Below are positions 33,974 through 45,462 of a DNA stretch of 64,000 bases, in pieces (within the stretch, counting starts at the first letter, position 1; the number at the start of each line of letters is the position of its first letter). The stretch spans positions 346,245-410,244 of the forward strand of contig CAWFEX010000001.1 of NCBI GenBank assembly GCA_963814955.1, in the 5' to 3' direction. The stretch comes from DATCJA01 sp963814955 (lineage in GTDB: Bacteria > Acidobacteriota > Vicinamibacteria > Vicinamibacterales > UBA2999). The translations under genes were made by a program, and so were the position numbers. The notes beneath the pieces were generated by a model. That model made no database searches. It was given only the letters and a program-made list of their open reading frames with translations, and was not told where the DNA came from.

Positions 33974-35434
33974 TCAGCGCCGCTGTGCGCGCGGCATCGG
34001 CCCGTCGCGCATCGCCGCCTGCCAGGCAAAGGACGCCATCACGATGGCTGCCTGCTTGAGCTCGTCCTCGCTTACCCGCTCCGGATAATCGGCGTTCGTG
34101 TGGCGCGTCCGCTCGTCGTAGGCGTCGAAATCCTTGATGGCGTTGAAGCCGGGCAGGCCGATGTCGTTGAAGGGGACGTGGTCGGTACTGCCGATCCCTT
34201 CGATGATGTTGCGCGTGGCGCCGAGGTCGCGCAGCGGCGAAAGCCAGGCGTCGAAGATTGCCTTCGCGGCCGCGTTTTCTTCCATGTAGAAGCCGAGCGT
34301 CCTGCCGCTGCCCGGGTCGTCGTTGAGGTAAACGGCCAGCCTGTCGCGTGACGCCTGATCCGCGAAATGCTGCGCGACGTGCGCGCGCGCGCCGAGCAGC
34401 CCCTGTTCCTCGCCGCTCCAGAGCGCCACGCGGATCGTGCGCCGCGGCTGGGCGCCGAGCGCCGCGAGAATCCTCATCGCTTCCATGACCGGCGCCACCC
34501 CGTCGGCGTTGTCGGTGGCGCCGTTGCCCGTATGCCACGAGTCGAGATGCGCGCCGACCAGCACGATCTGGTCGCGCAGCTGCGGATCGCGCCCCGCGAT
34601 TTCGGCGATGACGTTGTAGCTGTTGCGATCGTCTTCCTGGTAGCGCGTGCGCAGCTCAATCCGGAGCTCGGGAGGCTTTCCGGAGGCGGTGAGCCGCGCC
34701 AGCATGTTGTACTGCTCGGTCGCCATGGAGATCGATGGCACCGCATCGGAACTGGTGTTCCGATTGCCTTGCACGCCGACCGTGCCGTCGCGGTAAGGTC
34801 CCGGCCTCAGCACCACGGCCGCGCCAGCGCGCTGAAGGATCGGCAGCAGTTCGTTCAGCGGCGTGGTGCTTCGCGCCGGCGGCAGCGCCGGGTTGCCGGT
34901 GGCGACGGGGCGATCGTCGAGTCCCGGCTGCGGCCGATCGGACTCGACGAATTGCGCCTGCGGCAGGTGCGTGAGGACGATGGCGCCGCGAAGCTGGGAA
35001 GCCATCGCCTGGATCTGGGCGGCATTCTTGTCGCCGACGTAGACCGGCCGTCCGCTGATGACAGCGGCGGGAGAGGGCGTCCACGCCTCCGCGTATGCGA
35101 TGAGCGGCATGTAGCGGGGCTCCGTCATCTCGACCGAAATTTTCTCGAGCGACCAGCCGCGTCCGAACTCGAACGGCTCGAGATGCGCGTTCTGGAGGCC
35201 CCACTCGACGAAGCGATCGCGCGCCCATTGCGCGGCGCGCAGGTGCGAGGGGGAGCCGGTGAGCCGCGCGCCGATGTCGTCGGTGAGCGTCAGGAACAGC
35301 GCCTGCGCGCGCGAGCGCTGCAGGCCTTCGGCGCGAATGCGCGTCAGCATCTCGGTGTCGACGCGCTCCTGCGCGACGACGACGGCGAGGCCGAACGGGA
35401 CGAGGAGCGCGGCGGCCAGCAGGCAGCGAGTCAT
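33974..35434 (-). CDS. M28 family metallopeptidase
   Basis: A 486-residue exported zinc aminopeptidase-like protein. Signal peptide: CLLAAALLVPFGLAVVVAQ. A PA-type insert covers about residues 125-240 (SGRPVYVGDKNAAQIQAMAS). The M28 core has both zinc sites: LVGAHLDSWHTGNGATDNAD (His, Asp), RVALWSGEEQGLLGARA (catalytic Glu pair), YLNDDPGSGRTLGFY and EGIGSTDHVPFNDIGLPGFN (last His). Length is typical of secreted M28 peptidases with a PA domain, which trim peptides outside the cytoplasm. Confidence 0.93.
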   Translation of the reverse strand: MTRCLLAAALLVPFGLAVVVAQERVDTEMLTRIRAEGLQRSRAQALFLTLTDDIGARLTGSPSHLRAAQWARDRFVEWGLQNAHLEPFEFGRGWSLEKISVEMTEPRYMPLIAYAEAWTPSPAAVISGRPVYVGDKNAAQIQAMASQLRGAIVLTHLPQAQFVESDRPQPGLDDRPVATGNPALPPARSTTPLNELLPILQRAGAAVVLRPGPYRDGTVGVQGNRNTSSDAVPSISMATEQYNMLARLTASGKPPELRIELRTRYQEDDRNSYNVIAEIAGRDPQLRDQIVLVGAHLDSWHTGNGATDNADGVAPVMEAMRILAALGAQPRRTIRVALWSGEEQGLLGARAHVAQHFADQASRDRLAVYLNDDPGSGRTLGFYMEENAAAKAIFDAWLSPLRDLGATRNIIEGIGSTDHVPFNDIGLPGFNAIKDFDAYDERTRHTNADYPERVSEDELKQAAIVMASFAWQAAMRDGPMPRAQRR

Positions 35435-35823
35435 GTGCGGAGTTTACCGCCAGTAGGCTTCTGGCGGCGATCACCAGCGTCCACCCGCGGTCGGACGGCA
35501 GGTCGAGTTTCACCGCGTCTTCGCGATCGTGACGGCAATGACTCCTAACCGATTTGGTAGACCTGATACTCCCGCGCACCGCTGTTTGGGGATGTCGCCA
35601 TGACATCTCACAACGCGTCGTCGCGGTCACGAGCGTTCGTTACCGGCGGCCGTGTGCGAACTCGCGATTGGCGGCGGAAATCTCACTCCACGGTGTTCGT
35701 CAGTGCTGGACTGGGCCTTGCTACGGTAGGCCGCCCGCAAGGGATCGCGACCGCAACGAACTGAGCGATGAAACAGAGCTCGCGCGCGGAGGCGCGCCTC
35801 CAGAACTCTCAGGAGACACGCAC
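35435..35823. other. Divergent intergenic region
   Basis: 389 nt between the M28 peptidase and the alpha/beta hydrolase genes, transcribed away from each other. An open frame runs through it into the hydrolase, but its residues have no domain sense. An AGGAGA is placed for the hydrolase start at 35824. I see no repeat or RNA. Confidence 0.4.
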
Positions 35824-36663
35824 ATGAGCACGATCACGACGAAGGATGGCACGACGATCTACTACAAAGACTGGGGCAAGGGACCGGTCGTCACACTCTC
35901 GCACGGATGGCCCCTGAACTCCGATATGTGGGACGGCCAGATGTTGTTCCTCGCACAGCACGGCTTCCGAGTCGTGGCACACGATCGTCGTGGCCATGGC
36001 CGATCCAGCCAGGCTTGGTCCGGAAACGACATGGACGGGTATGCCGACGATCTGGCAGCCGTAATCGAGGCCTTGGATCTCAAGGGCATCACGATGGTGG
36101 GCCACTCCACCGGCGGCGGAGAAGTCGCGCGCTACATCGGACGGTACGGCACGAGGCGTCTGGTAAAGGCGGTCCTCATCGCCGCCGTGCCACCGATCAT
36201 GTTGAAATCTGCGGCCAATCCCGAAGGACTCCCCATTGAGCTATTCAACAGCTTGCGGAGCGCCTTGGCCAAGGACCGCTCGCAGGCCTACAAAGACTTC
36301 GCTCCCATGTTCTATGGCGCCAACAGACCTGGTGCGCAGGTGTCGCAAGGCACGCTGGATCAGTTCTGGCTCTGGAGCATGCAGGCCGGCCTCAAGAACG
36401 CGTACGACAGCATCAAGGCCTTTTCTGAAACCGACTTCACTGAAGACCTCGAGAAGTTCGATATCCCGACCTTGGTCATGCACGGTGAGGACGACCAGAT
36501 CGTGCCCGTCAAGGATTCGGCGAAGAAGTCAGCAAAGCTGATCAAGGGGGCTGTGGAAATCTACTATCCGGGCCTGCCGCACGGCCTCACCGCCACGCAT
36601 GCCGATCTCGTCAACCGCGACTTGCTCGGGTTCTGCCAGCAAGGCAAACGGAAGGTCGCGTGA
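35824..36663 (+). CDS. Alpha/beta hydrolase, chloroperoxidase/arylesterase type
   Basis: A 279-residue cofactor-free haloperoxidase/esterase-like alpha/beta hydrolase. It begins STITTKDGTTIYYKDWGKG, as this family does. The oxyanion HGWPLNSDMWD is at about residue 27, the nucleophile Ser in MVGHSTGGGEVARYIGRYG (about residue 98), the acid in MHGEDDQIVPV (about residue 223) and the His in YPGLPHGLTATHADLVN (about residue 254). ATG at 35824 has AGGAG 9 nt upstream. It is the first of three alpha/beta hydrolase genes in line with about 100-nt gaps, probably one transcript. Confidence 0.92.
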   Translation: MSTITTKDGTTIYYKDWGKGPVVTLSHGWPLNSDMWDGQMLFLAQHGFRVVAHDRRGHGRSSQAWSGNDMDGYADDLAAVIEALDLKGITMVGHSTGGGEVARYIGRYGTRRLVKAVLIAAVPPIMLKSAANPEGLPIELFNSLRSALAKDRSQAYKDFAPMFYGANRPGAQVSQGTLDQFWLWSMQAGLKNAYDSIKAFSETDFTEDLEKFDIPTLVMHGEDDQIVPVKDSAKKSAKLIKGAVEIYYPGLPHGLTATHADLVNRDLLGFCQQGKRKVA

Positions 36664-36764
36664 TCCACACGCGGCGAAGATGTCCACTTCGGCAGTGCGC
36701 GCCATCAGGATTGCGATAGCCGCTCATCGGAAACATCGCCAGAACAAAGCAAGAGGAGGACACC

Positions 36765-37997
36765 ATGACGCCAACCGCGACCGCACAACGTAGGGAACAG
36801 GCAAGTGACACGACGGTGATTCGCCCGTTTCGTGTGGATGTTCCGGAAGCGGAACTGACCGAATTGCGCAGGCGCATCAACGCGACGCGGTGGCCCGAGC
36901 GGGAGACGGTTCCGGACGCCACGCAGGGCGTGCAGCTCGCGACGGTGCAAGCCCTCGCGGAGTACTGGGCAACCGAGTACGACTGGCGCAAGTGCGAGGC
37001 CAGGTTAAACGCCTTGCCGCAGTTCATCACCGAGATCGATGGACTCGACATTCATTTCATCCACGTGCGTTCGAAGCATGACAGTGCGCTGCCGCTCGTC
37101 GTCACGCACGGCTGGCCCGGCTCGGTCGTCGAGCAGCTGAAGATTGTCGATCCCCTCGTCAATCCCACAGCGCATGGCGGGAGCGCATCGGATGCCTTCC
37201 ATGTAGTGATTCCGTCGATGCCGGGCTACGGATATTCAGGAAAACCGGCCACAACCGGCTGGGACCGCGCTCACATTGCGCGGGCCTGGACCGTGCTGAT
37301 GAAGCGCCTCGGATACACGGAATTCGTGGCGCAGGGTGGCGATTGGGGGGCGATCATCACGGAGGTGATGGGCGCGCAGGCCCCTCCGGGATTGCTCGGC
37401 ATTCACACCAACATGCCGAACGTGATTCCGGTCGACATCGACAAGGCAGCTTTCTCCGGTGCGCCCTCTCCAGCAGGTCTCTCAGCCGAGGAGAAGGTCG
37501 CCTATGAGCGACTGAGCTTCGTATACGCAAAGGGAATCGGCTACGGCTTCCAGATGGGGCTGCGACCGCAGACGCTGTACGGAATCGCGGATTCACCCGT
37601 CGGCCTGGCGGCGTATTTCCTCGATCACGACGCGCGCAGCTATGAGCTCATCACGCGCGTCTTTCAAGGACAGTCTGAGGGCCTCACGCGCGACGACATC
37701 CTCGACAACGTCACCATTACGTGGTTGACGAACACCGGCGTTTCTGGCGGTCGTCTCTATTGGGAGAACTGGGGGAAGTCGTTCTTCGATGTCAAGGGCG
37801 TCGCCGCGACCGTTCCGGTTGCGGTCAGCGTCTTTCCTGACGAGCTCTATCCGGCCCCACGCAGTTGGGCGGAACGGGCATATCCCAATCTCATCTACTA
37901 CAAGAAGCACGACAGAGGTGGCCATTTTGCGGCCTGGGAACAGCCACAACTCTTAACAGAGGACGTGCGCGCGGGCTTCAGATCGCTGCGCAACTAA
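36765..37997 (+). CDS. Epoxide hydrolase, paralogue 1
   Basis: A 410-residue epoxide hydrolase with an N-terminal EHN domain (FRVDVPEAELTELRRRINAT with RWPERETV, and QALAEYWATEYDWRKCEARL). The alpha/beta hydrolase core follows: oxyanion HGWPGSVVEQLKIVD, PSMPGYGYSGKP, the nucleophile Asp in VAQGGDWGAIITEVMG and the catalytic His in KKHDRGGHFAAWEQPQLL. There is no signal peptide. The next gene is a close relative, so a tandem duplication is evident. The substrate is an epoxide that the sequence does not identify. Confidence 0.93.
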   Translation: MTPTATAQRREQASDTTVIRPFRVDVPEAELTELRRRINATRWPERETVPDATQGVQLATVQALAEYWATEYDWRKCEARLNALPQFITEIDGLDIHFIHVRSKHDSALPLVVTHGWPGSVVEQLKIVDPLVNPTAHGGSASDAFHVVIPSMPGYGYSGKPATTGWDRAHIARAWTVLMKRLGYTEFVAQGGDWGAIITEVMGAQAPPGLLGIHTNMPNVIPVDIDKAAFSGAPSPAGLSAEEKVAYERLSFVYAKGIGYGFQMGLRPQTLYGIADSPVGLAAYFLDHDARSYELITRVFQGQSEGLTRDDILDNVTITWLTNTGVSGGRLYWENWGKSFFDVKGVAATVPVAVSVFPDELYPAPRSWAERAYPNLIYYKKHDRGGHFAAWEQPQLLTEDVRAGFRSLRN

Positions 37998-38094
37998 CAA
38001 GGCAAGGCCACTCGAACGGTGCGCCACGTGTTCACGAAATAGACGCCCTGGATCGATCGGAATCCACAGTGGGCCAACTCGAAAAGAGGACATT

Positions 38095-39324
38095 ATGACC
38101 GCGACCGCGACACAGCAACGCAGCGAGCAAGCAGTTGACATCACTGCCGCGATTCGTCCGTTTCGTTTCGAGGCTGCAGAAGCGGAGCTCGATGAAATGC
38201 GCCGGCGTATCGCGGCGACGCGATTCCCGGAGAAGGAAACCGTCGGCGATCCGTCGCAGGGCGTGCAACTCGCCTTCATTCAAGCGCTCGCGCGGTATTG
38301 GGCGACCGATTACAACTGGCGGAGGTGCGAGGCGCAACTGAACTCTCATCCCCAATTCATCACCGAGATCGACGGGTTGGATATCCACTTCATTCACGTC
38401 CGGTCGAGACATGAAGATGCCATGCCGCTCATCGTCACCCACGGCTGGCCTGGCTCGCCCATCGAGCAGCTGAAGATCATCGATCCGCTGACCAACCCCA
38501 CGGCTCACGGCGCCAGCGCGTCGGACGCCTTCCACGTGGTGATCCCGTCGATGGCCGGCTACGGGTTTTCAGGCAAGCCCACGACGCCGGGTTGGGACCC
38601 CGCTCGCATGGCGCGGGCGTGGGTCGAGCTGATGAAGCGCCTCGGGTACAGCCGATTCGCGGCGCAAGGTGGTGATTGGGGTGGGTTCGTCACGAACTTG
38701 ATGGCACAACAGGCACCCCCGGAGTTGATCGGCATCCATCTGAACTTCTCCGGTGCCGCGCCCCCTGACGTTGCCAAGGCGCTTCAGTCCGGCGGGCCGC
38801 CGCCGGCCGGTCTCTCGGCTGAGGAGCAGCGGGCATACGACCAGATGGCATTCCTTTACCAGCACGTCCCTACGCAACTGATGATGGCCGCACACCCGCA
38901 AACCCTGTACGGGTTGGCGGACTCACCCGTCGCCCTTGCCGCCTGGATGATCGACCACGACGTGGCCAGCTACGGGCACATCGTGAAACTCTTTCTCGAT
39001 GGGGAGCCCTACGGCGACCTGACCCGGGACGACATCCTCGACAACATCACCCTCTCCTGGTTGACGAACACGGGCGTGTCCAGCGCTCGTCTCTATGTGG
39101 AATACAAGGGCGCCTTCTTCAACGACTACAACATCTCCGTTCCGGCTGCCGTAAGCGTCTTCCCTGAGGAGGTCTACCAAGCTCCGCGGAGTTGGACCGA
39201 GCGCGCCTACCACAATCTCATCCATTTCAACGCCCTCGCCAAAGGCGGGCACTTTGCCGCCTGGGAACAGCCGGAACTCTTCTGCGAGGAGGTACGGGCG
39301 GGCTTCAGAACGCTACGCAAGTAA
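38095..39324 (+). CDS. Epoxide hydrolase, paralogue 2
   Basis: A 409-residue paralogue of the previous gene with the same order: EHN domain (FRFEAAEAELDEMRRRIAAT), HGWPGSPIEQLKIIDPLTNP, PSMAGYGFSGKP, nucleophile Asp in AAQGGDWGGFVTNLMAQ and His in NALAKGGHFAAWEQPELFCE. Divergence is concentrated in the cap region (about residues 215-330), where substrate choice is made, so the pair may differ in substrate. The start ATG is preceded by AAAGAGGACATT. 97 nt separate the two genes. Confidence 0.93.
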   Translation: MTATATQQRSEQAVDITAAIRPFRFEAAEAELDEMRRRIAATRFPEKETVGDPSQGVQLAFIQALARYWATDYNWRRCEAQLNSHPQFITEIDGLDIHFIHVRSRHEDAMPLIVTHGWPGSPIEQLKIIDPLTNPTAHGASASDAFHVVIPSMAGYGFSGKPTTPGWDPARMARAWVELMKRLGYSRFAAQGGDWGGFVTNLMAQQAPPELIGIHLNFSGAAPPDVAKALQSGGPPPAGLSAEEQRAYDQMAFLYQHVPTQLMMAAHPQTLYGLADSPVALAAWMIDHDVASYGHIVKLFLDGEPYGDLTRDDILDNITLSWLTNTGVSSARLYVEYKGAFFNDYNISVPAAVSVFPEEVYQAPRSWTERAYHNLIHFNALAKGGHFAAWEQPELFCEEVRAGFRTLRK

Positions 39325-39601
39325 TGGAGCAGGGTTCTTTAGTTCCTCGTCGCGATGGCCGGCAACGTCGTCGATCACGTATCGGCGTCGCGGCGAGGCG
39401 CGGCGCACCGAGAGCTGCGACCTCGTCGATAGCTCTGTCCAACGGTGACCCCCTCCGACCAGGCCGCTTGGAATGTGCGCTCATCGAGCGATTCGCGTGC
39501 GACCTTCACGGCGGCTGAAGGTGCACAACTCTCTTCTGAGCGTCGTCTTGCGCGACTGACCCGAGTCCTCCGACGCAGCGAACCGCCTTATCAAACGCCA
39601 G

Positions 39602-40339
39602 TCACAACCCGAGCCGCTGAAAGTGCGCGCGAATGACCTCGTAGCACTCGCATGCGGCATTTTCAAGCTTTCTTCTTTTCAGCACGCGAATTCGTCCGTA
39701 CCTGGTCGTGATGAGCCCGTCATCCTGCAGCGTTCCCATGACGAGCGTGACCGTGGGACGGTGCACACCGAGCATGATGGCGAGAAACTCCTGCTTCAAG
39801 AGAAACTCCCTCGAGCCGACGCGATCCTGGGTCTGAAGCAGCCACCGGCAACAGCGCTGCTTCACCCCGTGCAATGCGTTGCACGCCGTACCTTGCATGA
39901 TCTGCAGGAGGTTGGCCTGCGCGTACAGCGCCACGACGTCGTGAAACCGTCCGGGCGTCGCGCTCTCTTTGACGAAGCGACGTACGCTCATCGATGGGAA
40001 GGGACCATCCGGCACCTGCTGGAACGTTCGGCCCGCGCCCGAGCGATCGCCGAGAAATACGCCGATCCCGAGCATGCCCTCGATGCCTACGGTCGCGACT
40101 TCGACGAGTGCCCCATTACGCATTTCGTTGGTGACGGAGAACACGCCCCCATTCGGGAAATAGACGTCGGTGACGGGCGCGCCGTGCTCCTGAAGCGCAC
40201 GGCCGATCACACCGGTGTTCATGTGCAGATGCTTCTGAATACGTGCGTAGTCAGCAGCCGGAAGCGCCGCGAGAAGGCGATTGTGTAGCGGCGTGCCGTC
40301 AGGAAGAAGCCGAGTCGAATGTACGGTTGATGTGCCCAT
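39602..40339 (-). CDS. Crp/Fnr family transcription regulator
   Basis: A 245-residue regulator of the Crp/Fnr type. The N-terminal cyclic-nucleotide-binding-like barrel includes NGGVFSVTNEMRNGALVEVA and TVGIEGMLGIGVFLGDRSGA. It lacks the cAMP-binding RE-S/T signature and the Fnr cysteine cluster, so its effector is unknown. The C-terminal helix-turn-helix is LKQEFLAIMLGVHRPTVTLV. ATG at 40339 has GAGGAGA upstream. It is transcribed away from the radical SAM gene and may control it, by position only. Confidence 0.9.
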   Translation of the reverse strand: MGTSTVHSTRLLPDGTPLHNRLLAALPAADYARIQKHLHMNTGVIGRALQEHGAPVTDVYFPNGGVFSVTNEMRNGALVEVATVGIEGMLGIGVFLGDRSGAGRTFQQVPDGPFPSMSVRRFVKESATPGRFHDVVALYAQANLLQIMQGTACNALHGVKQRCCRWLLQTQDRVGSREFLLKQEFLAIMLGVHRPTVTLVMGTLQDDGLITTRYGRIRVLKRRKLENAACECYEVIRAHFQRLGL

Positions 40340-40731
40340 GGCGTCTCCTCCGAGCGGGCCTGAAGGGATCTCAGGCGCTTCGATGAGACTGGAGGGGCGC
40401 AGCTGCCGGGCTGCGAGCACAGCTCAGAAAAGCATGTTCAATTGCTAACGTATCACGCCGGTGACGATCGAAATGTGCGATACACTACATTTGCCCGCCA
40501 GACTGGTGCCACGCCTTCGGGGTGACGTCGCCTCAGCCTCCGAGCTTTCGGCAGCGAATCGCTACCGCTCAGGAGCGTGACGAATGTCTCTCCGGTTGGC
40601 TTGGAACAACTTGCCGACCTTCGACACGGCACACGGCTATCAATCGAACGAGCGCGCCCCTTGGTACGTCTCGGGTGCCACAACTCTCTGGAGGTGCACG
40701 TGAGCGACCCCTCGACGCCGAAGCTCCCGCG
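40340..40731. other. Divergent intergenic region, Crp/Fnr and radical SAM
   Basis: 392 nt between two divergent genes. AT-richer sequence near 40428-40495 (AAGCATGTTCAATTGCTAAC, then GTGCGATACACTAC) may hold the promoters. Open frames crossing it have no domain sense. No repeat island is present. Confidence 0.4.
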
Positions 40732-42247
40732 ATGACCGTCCATCTGGTGAATCCGAGCCACCTGTCGTTTGGAGTCGGTGTGATCACACCGCGATGGCTC
40801 TTCGTCCTTGCCGGGGCGACCCCGCCTTCATACGGACCGCCGCGCATCACGGACGAGACGCTGGAGCCGCTCGATATCCGCAGCGTACAGGCCGGAGACG
40901 TAGTGGGCATCGGGATCCACACGGGTAACGCGCTTCGCGGCTACGAGATCGGTACGCTCGCGAGGGGCCGAGGGGCAACGATCATCTTTGGCGGCATTCA
41001 CGCGACGCTCTATCCGGGTGAGGCGCAGGAGCTGGGCGGCGCGCATGCCGTCGTCAAGGGTGATGGCGACGTGGCATGGCCTCTCGTGCTGAACGACGCC
41101 GCGCAAGGCAGTTTGAAACCCATTTATGAAGCCGGACGCGTCGATGCCGAGCGCTTCGTTGCGGCACGGTGGGAGCTGCTGCCGCATGGACGCTACATGT
41201 GGGGCTCCGTCCAGACCGTGCGTGGTTGTCCGAAGCATTGCTCGTTCTGCTCCGTCTGGCGCACCGACGGCCAGAAACCGCGACAGCGGCGCGTGGACGC
41301 CGTCGTGGACGAGATCGCGGAGCTACGCCGCCGGGGTTTTCGGTTCATCGCACTGGCGGATGACAACTTCTATCCGGTGACGTTGGCCGATCTGGCAATG
41401 GCGGAGCGGCAGCGCAACGCAGCGCGGCTCGAGCAGCTGCGTGCGCTGCGAGCCGAGCGATTTGAATTGATGGGCCGCTTGGCGCAATTGCCATCCGACA
41501 TGGTGTTCTTCACGCAGATCACGATGGAGGCGGCCGAGGACACCGCGTTCCTGGACGCCATGCGGCGCGCCAACATCAAGGGCGCACTTGTGGGCGTGGA
41601 GGCTGTCACGCCGGAAGGCCTGAAGGATGTGCACAAGCGCTTCAACGACGTCGGCGAGGCGCTGGTCGCGCGCCTGCGCACGTTCCGCGAGCACGGGGTG
41701 CACGTCCTTGGGTCCTTCATCTTCGGACTTCCAAGCGATCGCCCGTCCACGTTCCAGGCGACCGTCGACGTCGCGAATCGGGCGGATGCTCACCTTCGCG
41801 CAGTTCGTCATGTTGACTCCGTATCCGGGTACCGTGGATTTCGAGGCCTGGGAGAAGCGTCTCGGGTCCGATGCCGCGCACGTCGGCGGAGTACCGATCA
41901 CCCGTCACTGGCTGATCCCACAGGACCAACGTCCGAAGGTGTACGCCCCGCACCCAGTGATGTCGGCCGACGAGATTCGGGCGAGGACTCAAGCCGTGTG
42001 GGATGAGTTCTACAGCCTGCGGCGGATCTGGGCGCGCTCCCGATGCACGCCGACACTGCGGGCGCGATTGGCCTTTGTGCTGATTTCGAAGCTCTACCGG
42101 CAGATGTACGCCAACACGGGGATTGCGACCGACAGCGCACGTGTGAGTCGCGCGAATCGCTGGGCGCGCCTGATCGCCAAGCCGTGTCGGCGCCTGTTTG
42201 TCGCGCGACCGTTACCTGCGCTCACGAGAACGGCCTCAGATGCGTGA
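40732..42247 (+). CDS. B12-binding radical SAM protein (frameshift)
   Basis: About 504 residues when one shift near 41785 is repaired. The N-terminal region is B12-binding-like (GIGIHTGNALRGYEIGTLAR, then IIFGGIHATLYPGEAQELGG). The radical SAM core has RGCPKHCSFCSVW with the three Cys of a CX3CX2C 4Fe-4S site, FIALADDNFYPVTLADLAMA, and KGALVGVEAVTPEGLKDVHK. The second frame continues with TFAQFVMLTPYPGTVDFEAW and a helical tail. One missing base in GATGCTCACC explains the shift. Relatives act on lipids, hopanoids or antibiotics; the substrate is unknown. Confidence 0.85.
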
Positions 42248-42289
42248 CGCGTCTATTCCGATGATGGCTCGTCGCTGATCGCGAGCGAT

Positions 42290-42405
42290 GTGATGTTGCA
42301 CGAGTTCATCGATCTGAACCGAGACGTGATCATTGCTCGGACACGGGATCAGGTTCGTGGCCGGCCGTGGCCGTCTGTCGCGCCTGGTGAGGTGGAGCAC
42401 GCCGC
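42290..42405 (+). pseudogene. Sensor kinase N-terminal remnant
   Basis: The frame MMLHEFIDLNRDVIIARTRD, then QVRGRPWPSVAPGEVEH, matches the N-terminal helical segment of a class of sensor histidine kinases (HEF-x2-NRD-x-IIAR, with P-x-P and EVEHG). Continuation is lost after about 42405. It appears to be a fragment left by a deletion or insertion next to the acetyltransferase-like gene. Confidence 0.5.
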
Positions 42406-42474
42406 TGGCAGCGGAGAAGTTCAATCCGCAAGCGGTGGTATAGCGCCGAGTACCATGCCTTCGGACGCGATGGT

Positions 42475-43446
42475 TTGTCTGTGGCGATTATCATCTCAGC
42501 CAACGGGCCGATTCTCGAGCGCGTTCTCGACACCGCAAACTCGATCTGCTCCGGAGGCCTGAGCCGCCACGCCTACGCCCAGTTTGAGGCCGCCCGGCTG
42601 AAGACCGCATGGGGGCGCCGTCACCAGCGACGACTTGCGCTGGTGGAGGGTGGCGACGTACTTGCCAGCGCCACGCAATACGATCTTGCGGCGATCCTCA
42701 ATCAACAGCCGGTGCGTGTGTGCGGAATCGGCGAGATCCTGCCCCAGACTATGCTGCCTACGGGCGGGCCCGCGCGAGAGCTCGTCGATCGGCTGCTCGA
42801 GCAAGCCGCGCGCGATGGAGCGGCGATGGCGCTCCTCTTTTCAGACATGAGCCACGAACAACAGCTTGACGGCTTCGACGTAGTTCCAATGACCGACGTC
42901 GAAATCAGTGTCGCGGAACCGTTGCGTCGCGGCGCGCCCATGGCGCTGATCCGTGGCGGCGAGGAACGAGATTTGGCCGCCGTCGTGGCGATGGGGCAGG
43001 TCCGGGCTGACCCATTCCGGTTCCATCTCGATCGGGACGTGGACTTCGTGCAGTACGCGATCACGAAGAAGCGGTTGCTTGCGGGGCTGGGCACCGCTGG
43101 CGCGCGCCAACTGCACTTCTTCATCGCCGAAGAAGGCATCACCGCCGCTGCGTATGTCGTGGTCAGCATCGCCGGCGGCACGTGGACCGTCGAGGAGTGC
43201 GGCGATCGTGATCCTTCCGGCGCGCGAGTCGGCGCCATTCTACAGGCGCTCATCGCACGTGAACCGGTCGAGCGCCGCCCGACGATCTGCGCCTGGCTCC
43301 CTCGCGGCTTTGTCCCTCCGCAGGTCACGATTGTGTCGGCGAGCCCCTCGACAGAAGTCCTGATGATGCGGCCTCTCGGATCGACGGTGTTGCGCGCACC
43401 GCTGTCTGGTGACGACGTGCTTTACTGGCGGAGCGACATCTTCTGA
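42475..43446 (+). CDS. GNAT acetyltransferase-like protein
   Basis: About 323 residues. The first half has acetyltransferase character: AYAQFEAARLKTAWGRRHQR, LVEGGDVLASATQYDLAAIL and CGIGEILPQ, then GPARELVDRLLEQAARDGAA with MALLFSD, the usual beta4-alpha3-beta5 order of GNAT proteins. The acetyl-CoA loop is atypical (TGGPAR instead of RGRGHAR). The second half is a weaker, GNAT-like repeat. The start is uncertain: TTG at 42475 or GTG at 42481 are in frame, and the true one may be nearer 42530. It lies between the radical SAM gene and groEL. Substrate unknown. Confidence 0.6.
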   Translation: MSVAIIISANGPILERVLDTANSICSGGLSRHAYAQFEAARLKTAWGRRHQRRLALVEGGDVLASATQYDLAAILNQQPVRVCGIGEILPQTMLPTGGPARELVDRLLEQAARDGAAMALLFSDMSHEQQLDGFDVVPMTDVEISVAEPLRRGAPMALIRGGEERDLAAVVAMGQVRADPFRFHLDRDVDFVQYAITKKRLLAGLGTAGARQLHFFIAEEGITAAAYVVVSIAGGTWTVEECGDRDPSGARVGAILQALIAREPVERRPTICAWLPRGFVPPQVTIVSASPSTEVLMMRPLGSTVLRAPLSGDDVLYWRSDIF

Positions 43447-43514
43447 TCGAACGATCAGCTCCGAGTCGTTGATGGATTGGTGTCCGCTAGCCGTTCGCCG
43501 TAGCGGCCCTCATG

Positions 43515-45137
<1,623 letters not shown>

Positions 45138-45182
45138 TGGTTGTCTTCGTTTTCGTGAGACCGTTTTGACTACGGCCAACAA

Positions 45183-45206
45183 TTCGTCCTTACGTTCGTC
45201 CTTACG
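45183..45206. repeat. 12-nt exact tandem repeat upstream of groEL
   Basis: TTCGTCCTTACG occurs twice without a gap (45183-45194 and 45195-45206), 46-69 nt upstream of the groEL start. It could be a regulatory site or a slippage product. Confidence 0.7.
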
Positions 45207-45222
45207 GATGTGGAGGCACTCC

Positions 45223-45462
45223 TCACCACCGCATCCCGACAATCCATAACAGCAGTCGTACGCACAACGCGATCGGCGTTCCTATAGCCAAGATCACGAA
45301 CGGGATGCAGAGTGCGATGGCTGTCGCCCCAAGCAAGTCGCCGACGACAGCGGTTGCACGCGAGAGTCGGCCGGGAACGACGAGCGGCCGAGCCTGGTTG
45401 AACGTTGTCGCGAGGGCTGCCCTCGTCAGCGCTGGTTCAAGGCGGCTCGTGGCGAACGTCAC
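45223..45462 (-). CDS. Small membrane protein
   Basis: 79 residues from a GTG at 45462 that overlaps the stop of the zinc-ribbon gene (GTGA). The second half is one long or two short membrane segments (AVVGDLLGATAIALCIPFVI, then LAIGTPIALCVRLLLWIVGM). The end MRW is just inside the membrane. It is coupled to the gene upstream. No family recognised. Confidence 0.55.
   Translation of the reverse strand: MTFATSRLEPALTRAALATTFNQARPLVVPGRLSRATAVVGDLLGATAIALCIPFVILAIGTPIALCVRLLLWIVGMRW

Noticed and set aside
45138..45222. CIRCE operator for groEL
   Set aside because: No TTAGCACTC-N9-GAGTGCTAA-like inverted repeat; only the 12-nt direct repeat is present.
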